From Pontibacter lucknowensis (lineage in GTDB: Bacteria; Bacteroidota; Bacteroidia; Cytophagales; Hymenobacteraceae), in contig NZ_FTNM01000006.1 in the NCBI RefSeq assembly GCF_900156415.1, positions 1-64,000 of the forward strand: DNA of 64,000 nucleotides, in the 5' to 3' direction. This document shows positions 46,862-56,676 of this stretch, piece after piece. Each line of letters begins with the position of its first letter. Within the stretch, counting starts at the first letter, position 1. The translations under genes and the position numbers were made by a program. The notes under the pieces were generated by a model that was not told the DNA's origin, ran no database searches, and saw nothing but the letters and a program-made list of their open reading frames with translations.

Positions 46862-47632
46862 ATGGAACGTCAGTACACTGCCACCAGGCCACAAAAAAGG
46901 ATGCGCTACTCCCTGGTTTATCTGCTTATGCTTCTGCCGGTACTCTGCTGCCCGGCAAAACTGGCTGCGCAGCATAAGGATGTGCAGCAAAACGAGCAGT
47001 TCTGGTTTGGCTACATGACCTCGACCCGTGTTTCAGAGCGGTTTTCCATCTGGAATGACTTTCATTATATACCGGAGGGTTTTAGCGTGGTGCGAACCGG
47101 CCTGACTACACACTTTCCAAACCGCATTGATGTAACCGCAGGCTATGCCCATGTGTGGCTTCCGGTGGGTGGTGAGCTCAGGCGACGGGAGCACCGTCCC
47201 TGGGCGCAGGTCGTCATCCCGACCCCACTTGGCGGCAATTTTGCCCTGCAGCACCGGCTACGCTGGGATTTGCGCTATCGCCAGCGTACAGCAGCCGGTG
47301 AAATAACGGACGGCTATACCTTTAACCATCGCGTCCGCATCCAGACCGTGCTGCGGCGCAACTTCCCTGCACTTACGTTGGGGGGTGTACTGCCCAGCCT
47401 TGTTGTATCCAACGAACTGCTGATGAACCTGGGAGAAGAAGCCACCGCCCCTTTTGACCAAAACCGCATCTCGCTGATGGCTGCCACCCGGCACAAAGGG
47501 CTGATGCTGCAGGCGGGCTATATGAACCGCTATGTGCAGGCAGCCACACCGGGCCGCTTTACCAGTAACCATACCCTGGTGGTGTGGCTGTTTCACACCA
47601 TAGACTGGCGCAGGCAGGATACACAGCCCTAA
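46862..47632 (+). CDS. DUF2490 outer membrane protein
   Basis: A 256-aa exported protein. A basic leader is followed by a signal peptide (about MRYSLVYLLMLLPVLCCPAKLAAQ, residues 14-37). The rest is a beta-strand-rich DUF2490 domain with alternating aromatic residues (QNEQFWFGYMTSTRVSERFSIWNDFHY), most likely an outer membrane beta-barrel. An in-frame ATG at 46901 could be the true start. The function of the family is unknown. Confidence 0.82.
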   Translation: MERQYTATRPQKRMRYSLVYLLMLLPVLCCPAKLAAQHKDVQQNEQFWFGYMTSTRVSERFSIWNDFHYIPEGFSVVRTGLTTHFPNRIDVTAGYAHVWLPVGGELRRREHRPWAQVVIPTPLGGNFALQHRLRWDLRYRQRTAAGEITDGYTFNHRVRIQTVLRRNFPALTLGGVLPSLVVSNELLMNLGEEATAPFDQNRISLMAATRHKGLMLQAGYMNRYVQAATPGRFTSNHTLVVWLFHTIDWRRQDTQP

Positions 47633-47655
47633 AGTATTGAAAGGGCTGGCCCTGA

Positions 47656-48138
47656 TCAGAAGGTAAAAATGAGGGTAGCCCGGTTAAAGGCATAGCCAAG
47701 GCGGATGTCTGGCTGGGGTTTGCTGGCATAGCGTAGCCCTTCGTTGTATACATAGATTGCCCGGTGCTCCCGCTTCATTCTGGCACCGGCAAAAGGTATA
47801 CTGAAGGTCAGCAGGCTCGCCCCCGCACCGGAAATCAACCAGTTGGGCTGGTTGCCGGACAGCTGCCTGCTCATCGGGTACGTGATCAGGAGCCCGCCGG
47901 CATAGGAAAGCACAGAAGCCGGAAGTGAGTTGCGGTTGCCTTTCTGAAGCTCTTGTCTTGCCTCCGGATGTTGATCCAAAATGTGCAAAAGCTGTTTTTT
48001 ACTGATTTGTCTGCCATGCTGATAGTAAGCAAATCCAAGGCCTTTTTTCTGTACAATTATTTCACCGTCGCCCTGCGCCAGGGAGCAATTATACATACTA
48101 CTCAAAATAAGCAGTACCATTAGTAAGTAAGTTTTCAT
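47656..48138 (-). CDS. exported hypothetical protein, 160 aa
   Basis: From ATG 48138 a signal peptide (MKTYLLMVLLILSSMYNCSLAQ) is followed by a soluble segment (KKGLGFAYYQHGRQISKKQLLHILDQHPEARQEL) and two hydrophobic stretches (about 85-100 and 105-125). This short arrangement with a YQNG/YYQHGRQI-like opening is common among Bacteroidota exported proteins, but I know no function. It lies convergent to the DUF2490 gene. Confidence 0.65.
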   Translation of the reverse strand: MKTYLLMVLLILSSMYNCSLAQGDGEIIVQKKGLGFAYYQHGRQISKKQLLHILDQHPEARQELQKGNRNSLPASVLSYAGGLLITYPMSRQLSGNQPNWLISGAGASLLTFSIPFAGARMKREHRAIYVYNEGLRYASKPQPDIRLGYAFNRATLIFTF

Positions 48139-48291
48139 AAGTATAAGGTGAGATTCAGGAACAAAATAGCAAAATGACACTTTATCTCAAAGTGCAATTT
48201 CCATATACGCATATCTTTGGATTAAAGTATAGATCCATCACACTTCACACCCACTGAAACTCAATACAGTACACCTGAATCAACACAAAAA

Positions 48292-48318
48292 AAGCAGCAA
48301 ACCCATGGCTTGCTGCTT
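48292..48318 (-). terminator. rho-independent terminator of the ABC-F gene
   Basis: AAGCAGCAA and TTGCTGCTT form a 9-bp stem; the A run at its left becomes a T run on the minus strand. Confidence 0.85.
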
Positions 48319-48360
48319 CGACTTAGAATAACACTTTATTATTATAGGCAGGTTTCCAGG

Positions 48361-50292
48361 CTAGCTTCCCAGCTGCGCTTCCAGCTCTTCGGCTTCCAGC
48401 ATCAGGCTCTCCCACTTCTGGTTTACAGCATCCAGCTCCTTTTGCACCGATTCAAACTTCTGGGATGTTTCCTGTAGCACATTCGGGTTACCGTATACCT
48501 TTGGGTCAGCCAGCTCGGTTTCGAATTTAGCCAGCTCCTGCTCCAGTATCTGCACCTGTTTCTCTACCTCGCTTATCTGGCGCTTTACCTGCTTCAACTG
48601 GTTGTTCAGGGCATTGAATTCGCTGTTGTCGCGCTTCGGCTTTGGCTCGTCTTTTTTAGGGGCCGGCGCTGCAGCAGCATCGCGTTTAGTTTCTTTCTCG
48701 CGCTTCTCCTGGAAGGCCTCATACTCGTGGTAGGTGCCCGGGTACTCTTTCAGCTGGTAGTCTTCGATATACCAGATCTTGGTCGCGACGTTCTCCACAA
48801 AGTAGCGGTCGTGCGAGATCACGATAAAGGTTCCCTCGTACTGCTCCAGCGCCTGGATCAGGATATTCACCGACATCATGTCCAGGTGGTTGGTCGGTTC
48901 GTCGAGCATCAGGAAGTTGGCCTCTGAGATCAGCGTCTTGGCCAGTGCCACGCGGCTCTTCTCCCCTCCCGACAGCACCTTGATCTTTTTGAACACATCG
49001 TCGCCGGTGAAGAGGAAGGAACCCAGCAGCGTGCGCAGCTCTACCTCCGTTTTGCCGGAGCCGGCCTGCTGCAGTTCCTGCAGTATTTCGTTTTCCACGT
49101 TCAGTGCTTCCAGTTGGTGCTGTGCGTAGAAGGACATGATCACATTGTGCCCCATTTCACGCTTGCCCTGGATCGGCTCCGTGCCGGCAATGATGCGCAG
49201 CAGCGTGGACTTACCTTTGCCGTTGGCACCGATGAGCGCAATCTTGTCGCCCCGCTCGATGTGGACGTTGGTGTCCCGGAAAATCAGTTTGCTGCCGAAG
49301 CTCTTGCTCATGTGCTCGAGGCGGAATATGTGACGGCCCGGCTGAACGTTGAAGCGGAAGCTGAAGTTCACCTTCGCTGCCTCCGGTGCTACCTCCTCGA
49401 TGCGCTCCATGCGCTCGAGCTGCTTCATGCGGCTCTGTGCCTGCTTGGCCTTGGTCGCTTTGGCCTTGAAGCGCTCAATGAAGCGCTCCGTCTGCCGGAT
49501 CTGGGCCTGCTGGTTTTCGTAGGCGCCTTTCTGAATCTCGTTCCGCAGGGCTTTCTCTTCCACGTAGAAGCTGTAATTGCCCGGGTACAGGTTCAGTTTC
49601 GCCCCCGACACCTCCACCGTGATGTTGGTGGTTTTGTCCAGGAACTCCCTGTCGTGCGACACAATCACGACGGCCCCCTCAAAGCGGTCCAGGTAGGACT
49701 CGAGCCACTTGATAGAGGGCAGGTCAAGGTGGTTGGTCGGTTCGTCGAGCAGCAGCAGCGATGGCTTCTGCAACAGGATCTTGGCCAGCATCACGCGCAT
49801 GCGCCAGCCACCCGAGAAAGAGGCCAGTGGTTGCTTCAGCTCCTCCGTTGTAAAGCCAAGTCCCTCCAGGATCGATTCCGCCTCAGCCTGCATGGTATAG
49901 CCACCCAGGGCCTCAAAGCGCTCCTGCAACGCTGCCAGCTTATCGACCAGCTTATCATGAAAGTTGTTCTCAAACTCCACCAGTATCTGATCGATCTCCT
50001 GCTGTAGCGAGATGGCCTCCTCAAAGGCCTGCATGGCCACCGACAGGATGCTCTCGTGCGTTTCATAGCTAAGCAGGTCCTGGTTCAGGAAACCGATGGT
50101 GGTTTCCTTGCTCATCTGAATGCTGCCACCGTCGGGCTTGTACTCGCCCACGATGATGCGCAGCAGTGTGGACTTGCCGGTACCGTTGAGCCCGATCAGG
50201 CCGATCTTGTCTTTGGGTTTGATGTGCAGGCTGGCATCCTCGTACATGGGGCGGCTGCCAAAATGAAAGCTAAGGTTATTTATAGAGATCAT
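48361..50292 (-). CDS. ABC-F family ATPase (translation factor type)
   Basis: A 643-aa cytoplasmic protein with two ABC ATPase domains and no membrane part. The first Walker A is GLNGTGKS (34-41), with signature FSGGWRMR and Walker B LLLDEPTNHLDL. The second has GANGKGKS, LSGGEKSR and LMLDEPTNHLDM. The two are joined by a basic linker (KAKATKAKQAQSRMKQLERM). The C terminus is a coiled coil (NNQLKQVKRQISEVEKQVQILEQEL) as in Uup/YdiF-type members. ABC-F proteins act on the ribosome, for example to relieve stalling or antibiotic block. ATG 50292 is chosen because a -7 element lies 20 bases upstream. Confidence 0.93.
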   Translation of the reverse strand: MISINNLSFHFGSRPMYEDASLHIKPKDKIGLIGLNGTGKSTLLRIIVGEYKPDGGSIQMSKETTIGFLNQDLLSYETHESILSVAMQAFEEAISLQQEIDQILVEFENNFHDKLVDKLAALQERFEALGGYTMQAEAESILEGLGFTTEELKQPLASFSGGWRMRVMLAKILLQKPSLLLLDEPTNHLDLPSIKWLESYLDRFEGAVVIVSHDREFLDKTTNITVEVSGAKLNLYPGNYSFYVEEKALRNEIQKGAYENQQAQIRQTERFIERFKAKATKAKQAQSRMKQLERMERIEEVAPEAAKVNFSFRFNVQPGRHIFRLEHMSKSFGSKLIFRDTNVHIERGDKIALIGANGKGKSTLLRIIAGTEPIQGKREMGHNVIMSFYAQHQLEALNVENEILQELQQAGSGKTEVELRTLLGSFLFTGDDVFKKIKVLSGGEKSRVALAKTLISEANFLMLDEPTNHLDMMSVNILIQALEQYEGTFIVISHDRYFVENVATKIWYIEDYQLKEYPGTYHEYEAFQEKREKETKRDAAAAPAPKKDEPKPKRDNSEFNALNNQLKQVKRQISEVEKQVQILEQELAKFETELADPKVYGNPNVLQETSQKFESVQKELDAVNQKWESLMLEAEELEAQLGS

Positions 50293-50312
50293 AGATTCAG
50301 AAAGCTGAGCTA

Positions 50313-50320
50313 CAAAGGTA
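50313..50320 (-). promoter_or_regulatory. Bacteroidota -7 promoter element for the ABC-F gene
   Basis: On the minus strand it reads TACCTTTG (TAnnTTTG). Transcription would start close to the ATG at 50292, giving a very short leader, which supports that start. A correctly spaced -33 TTTG is not obvious. Confidence 0.55.
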
Positions 50321-50512
50321 CTTATTTTGGGAAACATCCCCAGTGCAAAGGTCCACAGACCAAAAGTCACCTCATACGTAGAAATAAAAGATGCCTGCTG
50401 CAAAAAGCCCCGGCCAGGTAAACATTATCACATGCACCTCGTTCTATAGCTTTATGCTTTTGAAAAATGTGTGTGCGATACGTTGAGAACAGCAATAAAA
50501 AAATAGCCTTTT

Positions 50513-51064
50513 ATGATCGCAGTTACATCCCTGCTCGACCCATCTCATTCTGCGCGTGTATCTGAACTGACCGAGCTTCTTGATGAGAAATTTGGGCTCA
50601 ATGAGGTGAAGATGACGCCATACCCGCACCTGACCCTGCTCACTGCCGAAATACCGGACATGGAAGAGATTCAGCAATACCTGGCTGAAACCAGCCGTGA
50701 GACGGAGCCCTTCACCATCCGCACCACTGGCCTGGGCGTGTTCCCGGGCGAGAAACCGGTCATCTACATCCCGGTGCTGCGCACAGCGCCGCTCAACCAG
50801 CTGCATGCCCGCCTGCACCGCGACATATCTGAGATGAGCAGCGAAATGGGCATCTACTACAATCCCAACATGTGGCTCCCTCACATTTCCCTGGCCCTCG
50901 GCGACACTTCCCCTGAAGTGCTGGGACCGGTACTCACCTTTCTGTTCAACTACAATTTCAACTGGGAGATCAGGATCGACAACCTGACCATACTGCAAAA
51001 GTGCGGTGATTATTACCTGAAGGAAGACGAGTATACCTTCGGGCGTAAGGAGCTGACGCTATAG
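50513..51064 (+). CDS. 2H phosphoesterase / 2'-5' RNA ligase-like protein
   Basis: A 183-aa protein of the 2H phosphoesterase superfamily. The two catalytic motifs are PHLTLL (about 38-43) and PHISLA (about 123-128), of the form H-x-T/S. Members cleave 2',3'-cyclic phosphates or related nucleotides in RNA metabolism. No signal peptide is present. The gene stands alone after the divergent ABC-F gene. Confidence 0.88.
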   Translation: MIAVTSLLDPSHSARVSELTELLDEKFGLNEVKMTPYPHLTLLTAEIPDMEEIQQYLAETSRETEPFTIRTTGLGVFPGEKPVIYIPVLRTAPLNQLHARLHRDISEMSSEMGIYYNPNMWLPHISLALGDTSPEVLGPVLTFLFNYNFNWEIRIDNLTILQKCGDYYLKEDEYTFGRKELTL

Positions 51065-51311
51065 CTTTGCTCCTCTTTATGCTTCCGCTATATCCCAGAA
51101 TTTTCCAAGCATAGCCCTTCCTCAAACCTGCCTGTGGATTTACCACAGCTGATACCCCCATGGCTGTCATAAGGAAAGTATTATTTTAATTTAATTTTAA
51201 TCACGTTTAGTTTCACTTTTTCTTAACCCCTTAAAATTCATCCCCGTATTCTTGAATTGATTTGATCACACAAAGTCAAAAGCATATCCTATACACATCT
51301 CAAAAACAAAC

Positions 51312-53513
51312 ATGACTATGGAAGAGAAAGACAATAAGCAGCCTAAGCCTACCCAGGTGAACGAAGACAGCAAAAACAAGCAGTTGGAGCAATACCGGGA
51401 AGATGGCCAGGGCGAATACATGACAACCGACCAGGGGGTCCGTATCAACCACACCGACGATTCCCTGAAGGCAGGACAGCGTGGACCTACCCTGATGGAG
51501 GACTTTCACTTCCGTGAAAAAATGACGCACTTCGACCATGAGTCTATACCTGAGCGGGTAGTGCATGCCCGTGGCTCAGGGGTTCATGGTTACTTCCAGC
51601 CTTATGATGACTCACTCAAGAAATATACGAAAGCCAGATTTCTGACAGAACCCGGCACACGGACACCTGTATTTGTGCGCTTTTCCACAGTGGTGGGGTC
51701 GCGCGGCTCAGCCGATACAGTGCGGGACGTACGCGGCTTTGCCACCAAGTTCTACACAGCCGAAGGCAACTACGACCTGGTAGGCAATAACATGCCTGTG
51801 TTCTTTATACAGGATGGCAACAAATTCCCGGACCTGGTGCACGCCATTAAACCCATGCCGGACAACGAAATGCCCCAGGCCTCTGCTGCGCACGATACCT
51901 TCTGGGATTTCGCCTCGCTTATGCCGGAGTCGACGCACATGCTGATGTGGGTGCTTTCTGACCGGGCTATCCCGAGAAGCTTCCGTATGATGGAGGGCTT
52001 CGGAGTTCATACCTTCCGCTTTATCAACGACGAGGGCAAAGCCACTTTTGTGAAGTTCCACTGGCGGTCGACATTGGGAGCAAACTCCCTGGTATGGGAC
52101 GAGGCACAGAAACTGGCTGGTAAAGACCCCGACTGGCTACGCCGTGACTTGTGGGATGCTATTGAAATGGGCGACTATCCAGAGTTTGAGCTGTCCGTGC
52201 AACTTGTGCCGGAGGAGGACGAATTTAAATATGATTTCGACCTGCTGGATGCCACTAAAATCATACCTGAGGAACTGGTGCCCCGCCGACCGGTTGGTAA
52301 AATGGTGCTTAACCGTAACCCTGATAATTTTTTCTCTGAAACAGAGCAGGTGGCTTTCCACCCGGGTAACCTGGTGCCAGGCATCGACGTGACAAACGAC
52401 CCGCTACTGCAGGGCCGTCTCTTCTCATACATCGACACGCAGCTCAACCGCTTTAACAGCACCAACTTTACGGAGGTGCCGATTAACAGACCGGTGGCTC
52501 CGGTGCACAATCACCATGGCGCGGGCTTTATGCGCATGACCATCGGCAAGGGCAAGGCCAACTATTGGCCAAACTCCATCGGCAATGGCTGCCCGATGAT
52601 GACGCCTGAAGCCATGGGCGGCTATGTGCATTATATGGAGAAAGTCGAAGGCCATAAGATAAGAGCCCGCAGCGAAAGCTTTAACGACCACTACAGCCAG
52701 GCTACCCTGTTTTGGAACTCCCTCACCGAGCCTGAAAAAGAGCACCTGGTATCGGCGGCGCACTTCGAACTGGGCAAGGTAGAGCGCAAAGAGATCCGCA
52801 GACGGCAGGTTGCCAACTTCTATAAAGTAGACCCGCAGTTCGCGGCCCTGGTAGCTGCCGGCATTGGTGTGGAGATGCCTGTTGACCAGGACTCAGAGCC
52901 TACAGGCAATTTTGTGAAGGACGATGCCTCCGAGAAGATCAAAAAAGGCAAGTCGGTGAAAGAATCTCCGGCCATCAGCATGGAGAAAAACAAGATCGAG
53001 ACAGCCAAGTCCAGGAGAGTGGCAATCCTGATCGAAGACGGCTTTGACTACAACGAAGTGATGCAGGTGAAGGAGGCCCTGGAGGCAGCCGGAGCGCATC
53101 CGAAGATCATCTCCAAGCTGCTCGGAAAACGCGTTTCCAGCACCGGCCAGGAAATAGAAGTGGACAAGCACCATGTGTCAGCCGACTCCATTATGTTTGA
53201 TGCAGTGTACATACCGGACGGCGAAAAGAGCGTGCGCAAGATGATGGGCCTGGGCGATGCGCTGCACTTTGTGGCCGAGGCCTTCAAGCACTGCAAGCCG
53301 ATCGCTACCTCTGGCTTCGGCATTAATCTGCTCGAGAAGGCCTTTGTGGTTGGCGTTAATTTCGCTGAGAAAGATTCAGGTAAAGTGATGTCACACTCCG
53401 GCGTAGTAACTGCCGGCTCCGACGCCGACGCCGGTGATTTCGCCGATAAGTTTATTGAAGCCATTAAAAAGCACCGCCACTGGGACCGTGAACGCCACAT
53501 GACCCCAGCTTAA
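51312..53513 (+). CDS. katE: large-subunit catalase with C-terminal GATase-like domain
   Basis: A 733-aa haem catalase of the HPII type. The active histidine H85 lies in VVHARGSG, N159 in VGNNMPVFF, and the haem-ligand tyrosine in GRLFSYIDTQLNR (about 373-385). The core ends near 500. A linker leads to a class I glutamine amidotransferase-like/DJ-1 domain (about 563-730, RRVAILIEDGFDYNEVMQVKEAL) that in HPII is structural and lacks activity. The N-terminal 60 residues are polar, as in other large catalases. It protects against peroxide, and is often expressed in stationary phase. Confidence 0.95.
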   Translation: MTMEEKDNKQPKPTQVNEDSKNKQLEQYREDGQGEYMTTDQGVRINHTDDSLKAGQRGPTLMEDFHFREKMTHFDHESIPERVVHARGSGVHGYFQPYDDSLKKYTKARFLTEPGTRTPVFVRFSTVVGSRGSADTVRDVRGFATKFYTAEGNYDLVGNNMPVFFIQDGNKFPDLVHAIKPMPDNEMPQASAAHDTFWDFASLMPESTHMLMWVLSDRAIPRSFRMMEGFGVHTFRFINDEGKATFVKFHWRSTLGANSLVWDEAQKLAGKDPDWLRRDLWDAIEMGDYPEFELSVQLVPEEDEFKYDFDLLDATKIIPEELVPRRPVGKMVLNRNPDNFFSETEQVAFHPGNLVPGIDVTNDPLLQGRLFSYIDTQLNRFNSTNFTEVPINRPVAPVHNHHGAGFMRMTIGKGKANYWPNSIGNGCPMMTPEAMGGYVHYMEKVEGHKIRARSESFNDHYSQATLFWNSLTEPEKEHLVSAAHFELGKVERKEIRRRQVANFYKVDPQFAALVAAGIGVEMPVDQDSEPTGNFVKDDASEKIKKGKSVKESPAISMEKNKIETAKSRRVAILIEDGFDYNEVMQVKEALEAAGAHPKIISKLLGKRVSSTGQEIEVDKHHVSADSIMFDAVYIPDGEKSVRKMMGLGDALHFVAEAFKHCKPIATSGFGINLLEKAFVVGVNFAEKDSGKVMSHSGVVTAGSDADAGDFADKFIEAIKKHRHWDRERHMTPA

Positions 53514-53546
53514 GTATTTAATGTTTGTTATTGATTGTTTGTTTGG

Positions 53547-53580
53547 AGCAAAGGCCGCGAAATTCGCGGCTTTTGCTTTT
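53547..53580 (+). terminator. rho-independent terminator after catalase
   Basis: AGCAAAGGCCGCG pairs with CGCGGCTTTTGCT (one wobble), loop AAATT, followed by T bases. Confidence 0.88.
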
Positions 53581-54020
53581 TAAGCTCAGTGGACTTAGCT
53601 AAAGTTTCAAACAACAATACTTTGTATTTTAGTTACGCAGGTATAGCTTGTCAGAATCTTTATATAGGCCCCCTACCCCAAGGATTTACATTTACGAGTG
53701 TCTTCCCTTGCCCCCTTCGAAGGGTAGGACCGTCGATTTATGTGTCAAGACAAAAAGTGAGGCCCGCCCGGCCAGGGCAAGCAACAAAGCGTTACTAGTT
53801 GCTACACCCACAGCCACCGCTACGCCAGTTGCAAACTGGCCTCATGCACAACCGCAAGTTGCGCTCCGCTAAACTTGCGGTATACCTATACCTTGGCCGG
53901 AGGCATTACTATAATAGTGAAGGGGGCGCTTACGCAGTGCACTATACCTGCAACAAGCAACAACACAACCTCAAGCAATTCCCAAAATCCATTATCTTTA
54001 CGAACACCTCTACACGAACC
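53581..54020. other. long leader or intergenic region before the M1 peptidase
   Basis: About 440 bases with no believable gene, although open frames run through it. It holds the tandem hairpins at 53824-53880, three copies of the TATACC word around 53880, and a near-consensus -7 element TATCTTTA at 53993-54000. Confidence 0.55.
53824..53880 (+). repeat. tandem REP-like hairpins
   Basis: Hairpin one is GCCAGTT-GCA-AACTGGC (53824-53840). Hairpin two has arms CCGCAAGTT (53852-53860) and AACTTGCGG (53872-53880) with an inner GCG-CTC-CGC stem. Two close hairpins of this kind are typical of RAYT-associated REP elements. Confidence 0.55.
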
Positions 54021-56606
54021 ATGTCAAAACACAGCTATACCCTGAAAGCCACCACCCTGGCTTTGTCACTGGCTATATTCGGCGCATGCAGCAAAGGCCC
54101 CGCTACTAGTGCCTATACCTTACCTGTCGAAACTGGTGTATCCCGAACACTGGCCGAGCACCGCAACCAGACCCTGCGCAACGTGCAATACGACATAAAG
54201 CTGCAGATCCCGAACGGAAAAACAGCGCCTATACCTGCCTCTGAAACCATAACGTTTGACTTGCTTAGCAAAGAACAGGCGCTGCAGATCGACTTCAAAG
54301 AGCAGCCAAGCCACCTGCACGCTGTGCGGGTAAATGGAAAGCAAATACCGATCGAATTCGAGAACGAGCATATTGTGATCGGGCCGCGTTACCTGAAGGA
54401 AGGGCAGAACCAGGTGCAGATTGACTTCACGACTGGCAACCTGTCGCTCAACCGAAACGAAGACTACCTCTATACCCTGCTCGTGCCTGATCGTGCCCGT
54501 ACCGTGTTCCCCTGCTTCGATCAGCCGGACCTGAAGGCGGTGTTCAATCTCACGCTCACGCTGCCGCAGGACTGGAAAGCACTAGCCAATGCCCCGCTAC
54601 AGGATTCGTTGCTGACCGGCGCTACCAAGACCTATACCTACCTGCCTTCCGATACCATCCCGACCTACCTCTTCTCGTTTGTGGCCGGCGACTTCCGGAA
54701 GGTAAGCAACAGTGACCGGGGCCGTACCATGCACTTCTACCACCGCGAGACAGATCCGGACAAGCTGAAAAGTATAGATCCGATCTTCAGCATCCACCGT
54801 GATGCGCTGGCTTTTATGGAGGACTATACACGTATCCCCTACCCTTTTCAGAAGTTTGACTTCGTGGCTATACCTGACTTTCAGTACGGGGGCATGGAGC
54901 ATGTAGGAGCAATCGACTATAAGGCCTCTACCCTCTTCCTGGACGAAGGCGCTACGAAAGACCAACTGGTGGGACGCTCCAACCTGATCGCGCATGAAAC
55001 GGCGCACATGTGGTTCGGCGACCTGGTGACGATGCGCTGGTTCAACGATGTGTGGATGAAAGAGGTGTTTGCCAACTTCATGGCTGATAAGATCTCCAAG
55101 ACAACGGTGAAGGACAGCAACTACGACCTCAAGTTCCTGATCGACCACTTCCCGGCAGCTTACAGCGTGGACCGCACGGCAGGTGCCAATCCGATCCGCC
55201 AGGACCTGGCGAACCTGCAGGATGCCGGCACGCTGTACGGCCACATCATCTACCACAAGGCCCCTATCATGATGCGTCAGTTGGAGCGGCTGATGGGCGA
55301 GCAGGCTTTTCAGGAGGGCCTCCAGGTATACCTGAAAACATACGCCAACAGCAACGCCACCTGGCCGCAACTGATCGAGATACTGGATGCCCGCACTCCG
55401 ACGGACCTACAAGCATGGAACCAGGTATGGGTGAATGAATCGGGGCGGCCGGTATATGACTGTAAGCTGGATATAGAAGATGGAAAGATCAGTGTTTTTT
55501 CTATTTCCCAAAAAGGCGAAGACGGATCGGATCGTCTGTGGCCTCAGCTCTTTGAAGTAGCCCTGGTATATAATGACCGCATTGAGGAATATACAGTGAA
55601 CATGGACCAGCCTTCCATTGAGTTCCAAGAGGTGATCGGCAAAGAGTGGCCACTTTATGTGCTGTTTAACTCCTCCGGACAAGGCTACGGGACCTTCCCC
55701 ATTGATGCCCGGGGCATAAGCTACCTACCCAAGCTGCAGAACCCTGTGATGCGCGCATCGAGCTATATTAATCTGTATGAAAACATGCTCAACGGAGTAG
55801 ATATTACGCCCGACATGATGCGCTACATTACACTACTGCAATCAGCTAACGAGCAGGAAGAGCTGAACCTGAAGCTCTTGACAGGCTACCTGGGCGACAC
55901 CTTCTGGAAGTTTACCACGCCGGCCAGAAGAGCTGAGATTGCTCCTGCCTTTGAGAAGAATTTGTGGGACGCCATGGAGAAACAGAAATCCGGCAATGCA
56001 AAAAAGCTTCTGTTCAAGACTTACCAGAATATTGCCCTCTCCAAAGAAGCACAGGACCGATTGCACCAGGTATGGGAGGCACAACAGGCTCCGGCAGGTG
56101 TCACGCTCAATGAAGACGACTATACCTCCCTGGCCCTTTCGCTGGCCGTGCGTGACTATGCCAACTCGGAAGGTATACTGCGCCAGCAGCTCTCCCGCAT
56201 CAAAAACCCGGACCGTCAGAAGCGTTTACAGTTCCTGATGCCTGCTCTCTCGGGCGATGAACAGGTGCGCGATGCCTTCTTTGCCTCGCTCAAAGACCGC
56301 AGCAACCGCGACAAGGAGGCCTGGGTTGGGGCGGCCCTCTCCTACCTGCACCACCCGCTGCGCGCCGCCTCGTCAGAGAAATACCTGCGTGAGAGCCTGA
56401 AACTAGTAGAGGAAATACAACTAACCGGCGACATTTTCTTCCCGACTAACTGGCTGCAGTCGACCTTCAGCCATTACCAGACTCCGACTGCCGCGGCGAC
56501 TATACGCACCTTCCTGGCCGAGCACCCGGACTACAACCCGAAGCTCAAAGGCAAGATTCTGCAGGCTGCGGATCATGTGTTCAGGGCGGAGAAGCTGGCG
56601 AGATAA
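54021..56606 (+). CDS. M1-family aminopeptidase, lipoprotein
   Basis: An 861-aa zinc aminopeptidase carried as a lipoprotein (lipobox IFGAC, C23), so it acts in the periplasm or on the outer surface. The N-terminal beta domain ends near 220. The substrate-gating motif is GGMEH (about 290-294, in place of the usual GAMEN). The zinc site is HETAH (H325 to H329) with the third ligand E348, spacing 18 as expected. The C-terminal half is helical. It removes N-terminal residues from peptides. I chose ATG 54021; the longer frame runs through REP-like sequence. Confidence 0.93.
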   Translation: MSKHSYTLKATTLALSLAIFGACSKGPATSAYTLPVETGVSRTLAEHRNQTLRNVQYDIKLQIPNGKTAPIPASETITFDLLSKEQALQIDFKEQPSHLHAVRVNGKQIPIEFENEHIVIGPRYLKEGQNQVQIDFTTGNLSLNRNEDYLYTLLVPDRARTVFPCFDQPDLKAVFNLTLTLPQDWKALANAPLQDSLLTGATKTYTYLPSDTIPTYLFSFVAGDFRKVSNSDRGRTMHFYHRETDPDKLKSIDPIFSIHRDALAFMEDYTRIPYPFQKFDFVAIPDFQYGGMEHVGAIDYKASTLFLDEGATKDQLVGRSNLIAHETAHMWFGDLVTMRWFNDVWMKEVFANFMADKISKTTVKDSNYDLKFLIDHFPAAYSVDRTAGANPIRQDLANLQDAGTLYGHIIYHKAPIMMRQLERLMGEQAFQEGLQVYLKTYANSNATWPQLIEILDARTPTDLQAWNQVWVNESGRPVYDCKLDIEDGKISVFSISQKGEDGSDRLWPQLFEVALVYNDRIEEYTVNMDQPSIEFQEVIGKEWPLYVLFNSSGQGYGTFPIDARGISYLPKLQNPVMRASSYINLYENMLNGVDITPDMMRYITLLQSANEQEELNLKLLTGYLGDTFWKFTTPARRAEIAPAFEKNLWDAMEKQKSGNAKKLLFKTYQNIALSKEAQDRLHQVWEAQQAPAGVTLNEDDYTSLALSLAVRDYANSEGILRQQLSRIKNPDRQKRLQFLMPALSGDEQVRDAFFASLKDRSNRDKEAWVGAALSYLHHPLRAASSEKYLRESLKLVEEIQLTGDIFFPTNWLQSTFSHYQTPTAAATIRTFLAEHPDYNPKLKGKILQAADHVFRAEKLAR

Positions 56607-56623
56607 GTTTGGGAGTTAAAACA

Positions 56624-56657
56624 AGAAGCCCGCTACTCACGCAGCGGGCTTCTTTAT
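56624..56657. terminator. bidirectional terminator between convergent genes
   Basis: AGAAGCCCGCT (56624-56634) pairs with AGCGGGCTTCT (56643-56653), then T-rich sequence. Confidence 0.85.
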
Positions 56658-56676
56658 TTCCATAATTACTATTCGG

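Noticed and set aside
53535-53798. A possible small gene between the catalase and the M1 peptidase
   Set aside because: It overlaps the catalase terminator and a low-complexity leader; the translated product looks random.
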